A stretch of DNA of 64,000 nucleotides. It comes from Actinomadura sp. NBRC 104412. GTDB lineage: Bacteria; Actinomycetota; Actinomycetes; Streptosporangiales; Streptosporangiaceae. The first letter of the stretch is position 1. Each line of letters starts with the position of its first letter. A model generated the notes under the pieces. The model worked only from the letters and a program-made list of their open reading frames with translations. It was not told where the DNA came from and searched no databases. The stretch covers positions 1-64,000 of the forward strand of contig NZ_BSTM01000029.1 in the NCBI RefSeq assembly GCF_030269515.1, given 5' to 3'. The position numbers were made by a program, and so were the translations under genes. This document shows positions 25,371-32,402 of the stretch, in pieces.

Positions 25371-26152
25371 CCCCTGCCCTCACCGTGGAGGACGTCCATG
25401 TGCGGTTCGGCGGCGTGCACGCGCTGCGCGGAGTCTCCCTCCAGGTCGCGGAGGGGGAGGTCCACGGGCTGATCGGGCCCAACGGGGCGGGCAAGAGCGT
25501 CCTGTTCGACGTGGTCTGCGGGCTGCGCCGTCCCGCCTCCGGACGGGTGCTGATCGGCGGCACGGACGTGACCGGCGAGGCCGCCCTGCGGCGCGCCCGC
25601 AGAGGGCTGCGGCGCACGTTCCAGGTCCCGCAGGTCTTCGCGCCGCTCACCGTGATGGAGAACCTGCTCGTCCCGCAGGAATGCCGGGACACCGGCCTGG
25701 CCGCCGACCTGCTGGCCCTTCCCCGCTCGCGGCGCAGGGAGAGGGAACGCCGGGAACGCGCCGAAGAGGTGCTGCGCCGGTGCGGTCTGGAGGACGTCCG
25801 GGACCGGTACGCGGGCTCGCTGCCGATCGGCCCCGCGCGGTCCCTGGAGATCGCCCGCGCGCTGACCGTCGAGTCCCGCCTGCTCCTGCTGGACGAGCCG
25901 TGCTCGGGCATGGACCAGGCGAGCACCGACGTCGTGGTCCGCACGATCGAGGGGCTGGCGGGCTCGGCCACGAGCGTGCTGCTCGTCGAGCACGACGTCT
26001 CGTTCGTGATGCGCCTGTGCGACCGCGTCACCGTCCTCGACATGGGCAGGACCCTGGCCGCCGGCACCCCCGCGGAGATCGCCGCGGATCAACGGGTCCG
26101 CGCCGCCTATCTGGGACGGCCCGCGGCGCAGGGTCCTCCCGTGCCCGGATGA
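25367..26152 (+). CDS. LivG-type ABC ATP-binding protein
   Basis: A 261-residue ATPase with Walker A GPNGAGKS, the LivG-specific RRGLRRTFQVPQVFAPLTVMENL, Walker B LLLLDEPCSGM and H-loop LVEHDVSFVM. The usual LSGGQ signature is replaced by LPIGPARSLEIAR, a weak form seen in some LivG proteins. It pairs with the LivF domain of the fused upstream protein to power import. Start overlaps the upstream stop (ATGA). Confidence 0.9.
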   Translation: MTPALTVEDVHVRFGGVHALRGVSLQVAEGEVHGLIGPNGAGKSVLFDVVCGLRRPASGRVLIGGTDVTGEAALRRARRGLRRTFQVPQVFAPLTVMENLLVPQECRDTGLAADLLALPRSRRRERERRERAEEVLRRCGLEDVRDRYAGSLPIGPARSLEIARALTVESRLLLLDEPCSGMDQASTDVVVRTIEGLAGSATSVLLVEHDVSFVMRLCDRVTVLDMGRTLAAGTPAEIAADQRVRAAYLGRPAAQGPPVPG

Positions 26153-26201
26153 TCGACGCGCCCGCTTCTCGGGGGTCGTGTGGCGCAGTACGGTCGCTGG
26201 C

Positions 26202-27251
26202 ATGGCCGCCTCCCCCGAACCCCCGGGCATCGACACCGAACGCGTCGGACGCTGGCTGGCGTCCCATGTGGACGGGCTCACCGGGCCGGTCTCCTTCGCG
26301 CTGGTCTCCGGTGGCCGGTCCAACCTGACCTATCGCGTCACCGACGCGGCGGGCGCGGAGTACGCGCTGCGCCGGCCCCCGCTGGGCGGGGTGCTGGAGA
26401 CCGCGCACGACATGGGCCGCGAGTGGCGGTTCGTCTCGGCGCTCGCCGGGACGGGCGTTCCGGTGGCGCCCCCGCTGGCGTACTGCGAGGACACCTCGGT
26501 CACGGGCGCCCCGTTCTACGTGACGGGCTTCGTGGACGGGCTCGTCCTCGCCGACCCCGCGTCCGCGCTGCGGCTGGAGCCCCCGGCGCGCGGGCGGGCC
26601 GCGAGGAACCTCGTCGAGGTGCTGGTCGCGCTGCACGACGTCGACCCGTACAAGGCCGGGCTCGGCGATCTGGTGCGCCGCACCGGGTACGCCGAACGGC
26701 AACTGCGGCGCTGGCGGCACCAGGCACGGCAGTCGGGCGCCGCCGAGCTGCCGTTGCTGGACGAGGTGCACGACCTGCTGGCGGCCCGCGTCCCCGCGCA
26801 GGCCGGCGGCATCGTGCACGGCGACTACCGGCCCGGGAACCTGGCGTTCGGCCCGGACGGCACGGTACGCGCGGTGTTCGACTGGGAACTGGCGACCTCG
26901 GGCGATCCGCTGGCCGACCTCGGCTACCTGGTGGCGTCCTGGCAGGAGCCGGACGATGGCGACGACCCGTCCCCGCCGGGTCCCACCACCGTGCCCGGGT
27001 TCGGGACGCGTGAGCAGGTCGTCGCCCGCTACGCGCGGCTGTCCGGACGTGACGTGTCGGACGTCCCGTACTGGGTGGCGTTCGCGCGGTGGCGGTTGGC
27101 GTGCATCAGCGCCGGTGTCCGCGCCCGCTATCTGGCCGGTCACATGGCCGACGACGGTTACCGCGAGGAGGCCGAGGCCCGTGCCGCAGTGGGCGTCCGC
27201 CTGGCCGAGGCGGCACGGGACGCGCTGGGCGGCGTCATTTCAGATGGTTGA
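26202..27251 (+). CDS. Phosphotransferase (APH fold, ACAD10/11-like)
   Basis: A 349-residue aminoglycoside-phosphotransferase-fold kinase. The Brenner motif IVHGDYRPGNLAF (about residues 205-217) and the metal motif VFDWELATSGDPLADLGY are intact, with the N-lobe GGRSNLTYRV loop. Stand-alone proteins of this type and the kinase domains of ACAD10/11 phosphorylate 4-hydroxyacyl-CoAs or related hydroxyacids. Its place beside acyl-CoA genes supports that, not drug resistance. It lacks a ribosome binding site; TACGGT about 14 bases before the ATG could make it leaderless. Confidence 0.85.
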   Translation: MAASPEPPGIDTERVGRWLASHVDGLTGPVSFALVSGGRSNLTYRVTDAAGAEYALRRPPLGGVLETAHDMGREWRFVSALAGTGVPVAPPLAYCEDTSVTGAPFYVTGFVDGLVLADPASALRLEPPARGRAARNLVEVLVALHDVDPYKAGLGDLVRRTGYAERQLRRWRHQARQSGAAELPLLDEVHDLLAARVPAQAGGIVHGDYRPGNLAFGPDGTVRAVFDWELATSGDPLADLGYLVASWQEPDDGDDPSPPGPTTVPGFGTREQVVARYARLSGRDVSDVPYWVAFARWRLACISAGVRARYLAGHMADDGYREEAEARAAVGVRLAEAARDALGGVISDG

Positions 27252-27298
27252 AATCTCGATGTCTTTCTCGGGGACCGAACGCGGTTCATGATGGCGGC

Positions 27299-27709
27299 AT
27301 GGCCGATGTGCCCTCAGATGTGCCGCTGTGGGCGGCGAACGCCCTTGGTGACGTCTATGACCCATGCTGCCGTGAAAAAGGGATTTCCGTCCTGGACATG
27401 GGGCTGGTGCGCTCCGCCCGCCTCGACGGGGGACGGGCCCGGATCGAGCTGCTGCTCACCACCGGGTGGTGCCCGTTCGCGAGCGCGCTGCTGACCGAGA
27501 TACGTGACCGGGTGGCGGCACAGCCGGGCGTGACCGACGCCGAGGTCGAGGTGGTCTGGGACGAGGCGTGGACCACCGACCGCCTCTCGCCCAAGGCCGC
27601 GTCCGCCCTGCGCTTCCTCCCGGCCCCCGCCGAGATCGGCGACCGGGACGCCTACCTCGACGCGCACCGGCCCCGCACCGTCCAGGCCCGGAAGGAGCCC
27701 CCGCCATGA
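27299..27709 (+). CDS. DUF59 / MIP18-like metal-sulfur cluster factor
   Basis: A 136-residue protein of the DUF59 (PaaD/SufT/MIP18) type, with YDPCCREKGISVLDMGLVRSA at residues about 18-38 and the conserved TTGWCPFASALLTEI containing the family cysteine. Members help iron-sulfur or other metal centre assembly. It overlaps the amidohydrolase gene by four bases. A similar DUF59-amidohydrolase pair is known in actinobacterial propane-monooxygenase operons, but no monooxygenase lies here. Confidence 0.85.
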   Translation: MADVPSDVPLWAANALGDVYDPCCREKGISVLDMGLVRSARLDGGRARIELLLTTGWCPFASALLTEIRDRVAAQPGVTDAEVEVVWDEAWTTDRLSPKAASALRFLPAPAEIGDRDAYLDAHRPRTVQARKEPPP

Positions 27710-28710
27710 TCGACGACGCGTTCGTGTTCGACGGTGTCGCCCACGTGTTCAACTTCGAGAAGAAGAACGCGTTCGGCACGCCCGGGGAGATGTTCTCCAA
27801 CCACCTCTACGCCTTCCACAACGCGCTCACCCCCGACGACAAGCCCAAGCTGCCGCCGGAGGAGTTCCTGCGCGAGTGGACGGTGCCCGACATCCACCAG
27901 ATGGTCTACGAGGAGTCCGACACGGACATGCTCGTGGCCATGCCGCTGCCGCTCACCGACCTCTACCACGACGGGCTGTCCCCCTGGGAGCGGTGCGCGG
28001 ACCTCGCCGCCCGCGACCCGGACCGCACCATCTTCTGGGGCTCGGTCAACCCGCTCGAAGGCCGCCGCGCGCTCGACCTCATGGAACGGCAGGTCGGCGA
28101 GTTCGGCGCGCGCGCGTTCAAGTTCTACAACGTCCGCTACGACTACGGGTCGCCCTACCCGTGGCGGATGGACGACCCGCAGGTGGCGTTCCCGATCTTC
28201 GAGAAGGCCCAGCAACTCGGCGTGAACCTCATCGGCGTCCACAAGGGCGTGCCGCTCGGCCCGCAGCCCATCGAGCACACCCAGACCTGGGACATGGACG
28301 GGGCCGCGGCCAACTTCCCCGACCTGAACTTCGTCATCTTCCATGTCGGCCTGCCGTTCCTCGACGAGACCTGCTGGCAGCTCATCCGCTACCCGAACCT
28401 GTACGCCTCGCTCGCCGCGACCATCAACTTCGTGGTGCGCGCCCCGCGGATGTTCGCCGAGATCCTGGGCAAGCTGCTGTTCTGGTGCGGCGAGGACAAG
28501 ATCGTGTACGGCTCGGAGGCGCCGATCTTCCACCCGCAGTGGGCGCTGAGGGCGTTCATGGACTTCCAGATCCCGCAGGACCTGTGCGACGGCTACGGCT
28601 ACCCGCAGCTGACCGACCAGGCCAAGCGGAAGATCCTCGGCGAGAACCTGCTGCGCCTGCACGGCATGGACGTGGAGGAGACCAAGGCCCGCCTGGGCCG
28701 CCGCCGCTAA
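27706..28710 (+). CDS. Amidohydrolase family protein (amidohydrolase_2 type)
   Basis: A 334-residue TIM-barrel metal hydrolase or decarboxylase. It starts MIDDAFVFDGVAHVFN instead of the usual HxH strand; other metal-site candidates are GVHKGVP, FHVGLPFLDET and YGSEAPIFHP near the C-terminal end. This group includes ACMSD-like decarboxylases and the uncharacterised amidohydrolases of propane-monooxygenase operons. It is translationally coupled to the DUF59 gene, suggesting that its metal site or partner needs that factor. Its stop overlaps the convergent metG stop. Confidence 0.85.
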   Translation: MIDDAFVFDGVAHVFNFEKKNAFGTPGEMFSNHLYAFHNALTPDDKPKLPPEEFLREWTVPDIHQMVYEESDTDMLVAMPLPLTDLYHDGLSPWERCADLAARDPDRTIFWGSVNPLEGRRALDLMERQVGEFGARAFKFYNVRYDYGSPYPWRMDDPQVAFPIFEKAQQLGVNLIGVHKGVPLGPQPIEHTQTWDMDGAAANFPDLNFVIFHVGLPFLDETCWQLIRYPNLYASLAATINFVVRAPRMFAEILGKLLFWCGEDKIVYGSEAPIFHPQWALRAFMDFQIPQDLCDGYGYPQLTDQAKRKILGENLLRLHGMDVEETKARLGRRR

Positions 28711-30206
28711 CCCTTCGTGGCGCCGAGGCGGCGGAACGGCGGGGCGGGCGCGGGCAGCCGTCCGTCCACGGCCGAGCACTGGCGGGCGACGCGGCCGGCC
28801 GCGTCCGGGAGGAAGGGCTCCAGCAGCCCGCCGACCGCCCGGCACGCCCCGATGAGCGCGACCAGCACGGCGTCCAGGTGGTCCCGCGGCCCCGTCTTGG
28901 CAATCTCCCAGGGGCGGACGCTTTCGATGAAGCGGTTGGCCTCGTCGACCACGTCCCGCACCGCGCCGGTCGCCCGCCGGAAGTCCACGTCCTCCACCGC
29001 ATCGGCGACCAGGCCGGGCGCCCGCCGGATCGCCTCGTCCAGCCCTTCCGCGGTCGCCGCCTCGGCCTCGGGCACCACGCCGTCGCGGTAACGGTGGATC
29101 AGCGTGACGACGCGATGGACGAGGTTCCCGACGCCGTTGGCCAGCTCGTCGTCGGCACGGTCGACGAGTCGTTCCGGCGTGAAGTCGGCGTCCCCCACCC
29201 GGGGCACCTCACGCAGCAGCCACCAGCGGACCGCGTCCGTGCCGTACCGCTCGACGAGCCCGGCCGGGTCGAGCGTCACGCCACCGGACTTGCTCAGCTT
29301 CCGGCCTCCCACCGTGAGGTAGTCGTGCACCAGGAGGTCGGTCGGCAGCGGCTCACCGGCCGACAGCAGCATCGCCGGCCAGTAGACGGCGTGGAACCGG
29401 AGAACCCCCTTGCCGAGCAGGTGGACGCGCCGGTCGGCGCCCGTCCACCAGCGCTCGTAATCGTCGCCGCCGGTGCCGTATCCGAGGGCGTTCACGTAGT
29501 TGGTCAGCGCCTCCCACCACACATAGATGACCTGGGTGGGGTCGCCGGGAACGGGAAGGCCCCAGCCGCGCGCCCGTTCGGACGAGCGGGACACCGAGAA
29601 GTCCTCCAGCCCGCCCGCGATGAAGGACAGCACCTCGTTGCGCCGGCCCGCGGGTTCGATGCGCAACGCTTCCGACTCCACGAGCTCGTACAGCCGGTCG
29701 GTATAACGCGACAGGCGGAAGAACCAGTTCTCCTCCGAGATCCGCTGCGGCACGGTGTCATGCTCGGGACAGCGGCCGCCGGCGAGCTCGGCATCCGCAT
29801 AGAACTGCTCGCATTGGACGCAATACAGCCCCTCGTACTGCTTGCGGTACAGATCTCCCGCGTCGGCGCAGGCCCGCCAGAACCGCTCGGCCCCGGCCCG
29901 GTGGCGCGGGTCGCGGCTGGTACGGATGACGTCGTCCACCGACAGCGACAGCGGCCCCGCCAGGCCGAGGAACGCGGCGGCGTTGGTGTCCACGAATTCC
30001 TGGACGCCGACGCCCGCGGCCTCCGCCGCCAGCACGTTCTTCAGCGCGTTCTCATCGGTGCCGGTCTGGAACCTGACGCGGTCGCCGATCCGCCGATGGT
30101 GCCGGGCGAGCACGTCCGCCTGCACGAGCTCCAGCGCGAACCCCAGATGGGGACGCGCGTTCACATAAGGGATCGTGGTGGTGATGTAGATGTGCGGCGC
30201 GGTCAT
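28707..30206 (-). CDS. metG: Methionyl-tRNA synthetase
   Basis: A 499-residue class I aminoacyl-tRNA synthetase that charges tRNA-Met with methionine. It shows the HIGH-type motif HLGF at about residues 20-23 (PYVNARPHLGFALE), a zinc knuckle pattern YCVQCEQF...CPEH, the WW motif YVWWEALTNYVNALG and the KMSKS-type GGRKLSKSGG. The C-terminal anticodon domain is present; the extra dimerisation domain is not. It lies alone among catabolic genes, so it may be a second copy, e.g. a regulated or inhibitor-resistant version (inference). It has GGAGG seven bases before the ATG and a structured leader upstream. Confidence 0.93.
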   Translation of the reverse strand: MTAPHIYITTTIPYVNARPHLGFALELVQADVLARHHRRIGDRVRFQTGTDENALKNVLAAEAAGVGVQEFVDTNAAAFLGLAGPLSLSVDDVIRTSRDPRHRAGAERFWRACADAGDLYRKQYEGLYCVQCEQFYADAELAGGRCPEHDTVPQRISEENWFFRLSRYTDRLYELVESEALRIEPAGRRNEVLSFIAGGLEDFSVSRSSERARGWGLPVPGDPTQVIYVWWEALTNYVNALGYGTGGDDYERWWTGADRRVHLLGKGVLRFHAVYWPAMLLSAGEPLPTDLLVHDYLTVGGRKLSKSGGVTLDPAGLVERYGTDAVRWWLLREVPRVGDADFTPERLVDRADDELANGVGNLVHRVVTLIHRYRDGVVPEAEAATAEGLDEAIRRAPGLVADAVEDVDFRRATGAVRDVVDEANRFIESVRPWEIAKTGPRDHLDAVLVALIGACRAVGGLLEPFLPDAAGRVARQCSAVDGRLPAPAPPFRRLGATKG

Positions 30207-30340
30207 GGAAACCTCCAGTACGCCCCTGGGGCCTTCGACCGCGGAAATGAATCGAGGCCCCGGTGCAGGGCCTCGGATCGGAAACGTCCGTGCAGCGTCA
30301 GCGGCCCCGCGAAGGGGCCATCATCGTGCACGCGAACGAG
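30207..30340 (-). promoter_or_regulatory. Structured leader RNA of metG, class unknown
   Basis: The untranslated region contains on the minus strand: an outer stem CGTGCA/TGCACG (30327-30332 with 30289-30294) enclosing GGCCCC-TTCGC-GGGGCC (30303-30319); then an 8-bp hairpin CGAGGCCC/GGGCCTCG with a 7-base loop (30253-30275); then GGCCCC-AGGGGC (about 30222-30233) just before the Shine-Dalgarno (30211-30216). The repeated GGCCCC and GGGGCC segments can pair in alternative ways, as expected of a switch. I see no T-box sequence (TGG-ACCGCG) and no SAM riboswitch core. Confidence 0.5.
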
Positions 30341-30461
30341 TTCATGCCCCCCATGCTAACCGCCGCTCGGCTCTGCCACATCTCAATTGGACGGGCAGGC
30401 CGGACGCGCGCCGGCGACCACCGCGTGATGATCGCCGGCGCGCGTCCTCCAGACTGGTGCC

Positions 30462-30878
30462 ATGCCCAAACGCTCGTCCCGGCCGTGCCCGTGCGGCCTT
30501 CCCGCCACCTACCAGGACTGCTGCGGACGCCTGCACCGCGGCGAGTCCCGCGCCAAGACCGCCGAAGTGCTGATGCGCTCCCGCTACAGCGCCTTCGCCG
30601 TCCGGGACGCCGCGTACCTGCTGGCCACCTGGCACCCCGCCACCCGCCCGTCCCGCATCACTTTCGAACCGGGCCTGAGCTGGCAGCGACTGGACATCGT
30701 CCACACCAAGGAAGGCAGCCCCTTCCACACCCGGGGAACGGTCGAGTTCCGCGCCCATTACCTCCAGCGCGGCCGTCGATCGGAACTCCACGAGACCAGC
30801 CGCTTCATCAGGCACAACGGCGCCTGGGTGTACCTCAGGGGCTCATCCGCCGTCCCGTCACCGGAGGAGCCGACCTGA
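30462..30878 (+). CDS. YchJ/UPF0225 family SEC-C protein
   Basis: A 138-residue cytosolic protein of the YchJ family. The N-terminal zinc-binding SEC-C motif CPCGLPATYQDCC is at about residues 9-21, followed by the YchJ core (LMRSRYSAFAVRDAAYLLATW, LHETSRFIRHNGAWVYLRG), an NTF2-like fold. Function is not established. It has no obvious ribosome binding site, so it may be leaderless. A 55-codon gene follows with a one-base overlap. Confidence 0.88.
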   Translation: MPKRSSRPCPCGLPATYQDCCGRLHRGESRAKTAEVLMRSRYSAFAVRDAAYLLATWHPATRPSRITFEPGLSWQRLDIVHTKEGSPFHTRGTVEFRAHYLQRGRRSELHETSRFIRHNGAWVYLRGSSAVPSPEEPT

Positions 30879-31045
30879 TGTTCATCGAATCGGGCCTGGA
30901 GGGACCGCTCCCGCATGACCTCGACCGCGACGAGGCCCTCCACCGCATCGCCGGAACCCTGTGCCGCCTCGGCGTGGCCCACCTCGCCACCCTTTCCCTG
31001 GAAACCGGCGAACGCATCAACGCGACCACCCTCACCCCCAGATGA
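30878..31045 (+). CDS. Small hypothetical protein
   Basis: A 55-residue protein (MFIESGLEGPLPHDLDRDEA...) with no recognised domain. The ATG overlaps the upstream TGA by one base (TGATG) and GGAGGAG lies just before it, so translational coupling to ychJ supports it as real. The sequence looks like a short helical segment around a hydrophobic core (LHRIAGTLCRLGVAHLATL). Function unknown. Confidence 0.5.
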   Translation: MFIESGLEGPLPHDLDRDEALHRIAGTLCRLGVAHLATLSLETGERINATTLTPR

Positions 31046-31146
31046 ACTGTTATCCGAAATTGATTTTCATCTGATATGCTGGCTGTAAAGCCTGTCATTT
31101 CATGGCTAACATCGCCGTTCCCGGCATTCAACGAAGGGAACCGGCG
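31046..31146 (+). promoter_or_regulatory. AT-rich promoter region of the methyltransferase gene
   Basis: A clearly AT-richer patch (about 31047-31110) separates the small gene from the methyltransferase. TATGCT at 31075-31080 is a good -10 candidate, with TTATCC (31050-31055) 19 bases upstream. AAGGGA about six bases before the ATG at 31147 is the ribosome binding site. Confidence 0.4.
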
Positions 31147-31986
31147 ATGCAAACAGGACAGCCCAGCCAGACGGCCCTGTCCGCCGCGGCCGCCCGCGCC
31201 GCCCACCTCGTGGTGGACCACGAACCCCACCTTTTCCGCGACACCCTCGCCGCGAAACTCCTCGGCGACCTCGCCGCCGAGACGATCGCCTACCACCGCA
31301 CCCACGGCGACCACGTCATCCTCTCCGGAACCCGGGCCCTGACCACGACCCGCAGCCACTACACCGAGAGCCACCTCCCCAGGAACCGCCCGTCCCGCTA
31401 CATCATCCTCGGCGCCGGCCTCGACACGTTCGCCTACCGCACCGCCCCGGACCGCGATATCCAGGTCATCGAGATAGACCACCCCGCCACCCAGGAATGG
31501 AAACGCACCCTCCTGGCCTCCGCCGACATCCCCATCCCCGATCACCTCACCTTCCTCCCCACCGACTTCGAATCAGAACCCCTTCCCGAAATCCCCACCA
31601 CCCCCCTCCCCACGCTGGTCAGCTGGCTGGGCGTCAGCATGTACCTCACACTCGAGGCCATAGAATCCACCATCGCCGCCATATCCCGCCTGGGCCCCGG
31701 CACCGAATTCATCATGGAATACGCCCTCCCACCCGACCTCCGCGACACCATCGGCAAGACCTACGCCGACTTCGCCACCCAGGTCGTCTCCGACAGACAC
31801 GAGCCGTACCTCACCTTCCTCCACCCAGATGAGGTATCAACCCTCCTCGAAACCCACGGCTTCGTAGTCACAGAACACGTTCCCATGCAAGCCACCGTCC
31901 CACCCCACCTATGGACCCGCTCCGACGCCCTCCGCCCCTTCAACTTCTTCCACCTGACAAAAGCGAAAATCAAGCCCCGAACCTGA
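31147..31986 (+). CDS. Class I SAM methyltransferase, LCMT/PPM (TIGR00027) type
   Basis: A 279-residue putative O-methyltransferase. The SAM-binding motif YIILGAGLDTFAYR is at about residues 81-94, followed by VIEIDHPATQEWKR, and the acidic TDFESEPLPEI and GVSMYLTLEA segments typical of leucine-carboxyl-methyltransferase-like proteins. Actinomycetes carry many such paralogs with unknown substrates. Third codon positions are unusually rich in C compared with the neighbours, and an AT-rich promoter precedes it, which may indicate acquisition. It seems to be a single-gene unit. Confidence 0.85.
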   Translation: MQTGQPSQTALSAAAARAAHLVVDHEPHLFRDTLAAKLLGDLAAETIAYHRTHGDHVILSGTRALTTTRSHYTESHLPRNRPSRYIILGAGLDTFAYRTAPDRDIQVIEIDHPATQEWKRTLLASADIPIPDHLTFLPTDFESEPLPEIPTTPLPTLVSWLGVSMYLTLEAIESTIAAISRLGPGTEFIMEYALPPDLRDTIGKTYADFATQVVSDRHEPYLTFLHPDEVSTLLETHGFVVTEHVPMQATVPPHLWTRSDALRPFNFFHLTKAKIKPRT

Positions 31987-32402
31987 ACCAATTCCAATCA
32001 CCCCAACCAGCCCGAGATTGCTTTAACGACCAGTAGTCAACTCACGCTCAGCAGTGCCCGGACGGGTGACCGGCCTTCGCTGAGGGCGCGGACACCCGCG
32101 AGGCCGGCCTTGGTGAGCGGCCCGCCCCGTTCGGCTTTGCCCGCCAATGACCGCAGCGCGTGTTCGAGTTTCGCCTCGTAGTGATCGACGAGCCTGCGGA
32201 CCTGATTCAGCCGCCGCAGCGCCGCGCGCGCAGCGACCGTCCGGCCAGGTAGGCGGTGGCGCCGAGAGCCGGTTCCGTCCGGAAGGTCTTCCGTTCTTCA
32301 CCTCGCCGTCCGCTGGGGTCCTGCGCGGATTACCCCTACAAACGCGGACAGAACAAGATGCGAGTCTGGTCGCGGCATGCACGTTCGCCGTTACACGGAC
32401 TG
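31987..32402. other. Gene-free stretch with a probable gene remnant
   Basis: No intact gene is visible in these 416 bases. The first 50 bases are AT-rich. From 32037 to about 32300 the minus strand holds a protein-like remnant (listed separately). The rest (about 32300-32402) shows nothing that I can name, except that it must contain the end of the ABC exporter transcript. Confidence 0.5.
32037..32300 (-). pseudogene. Frameshifted remnant of an unidentified protein
   Basis: One minus-strand frame, open to about 32300 but without a start, encodes LRRLNQVRRLVDHYEAKLEH, then a lysine/glycine-containing stretch ending SVS before a stop at 32037. A neighbouring frame encodes LGATAYLAGRSLRA just upstream and then breaks. 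Joining the two by one frameshift near 32225 gives a continuous, helix-like sequence. This looks like the C-terminal part of a lost gene. I do not recognise the family. Confidence 0.35.

Noticed and set aside
26202..27251. Aminoglycoside resistance gene
   Set aside because: The APH fold is present, but the sequence and the acyl-CoA neighbours fit the ACAD10/11-like phosphotransferase group better.
30207..30340. T-box riboswitch before metG
   Set aside because: The conserved T-box sequence and an antiterminator bulge with TGG-N are not seen, so only a structured leader of unknown class is claimed.
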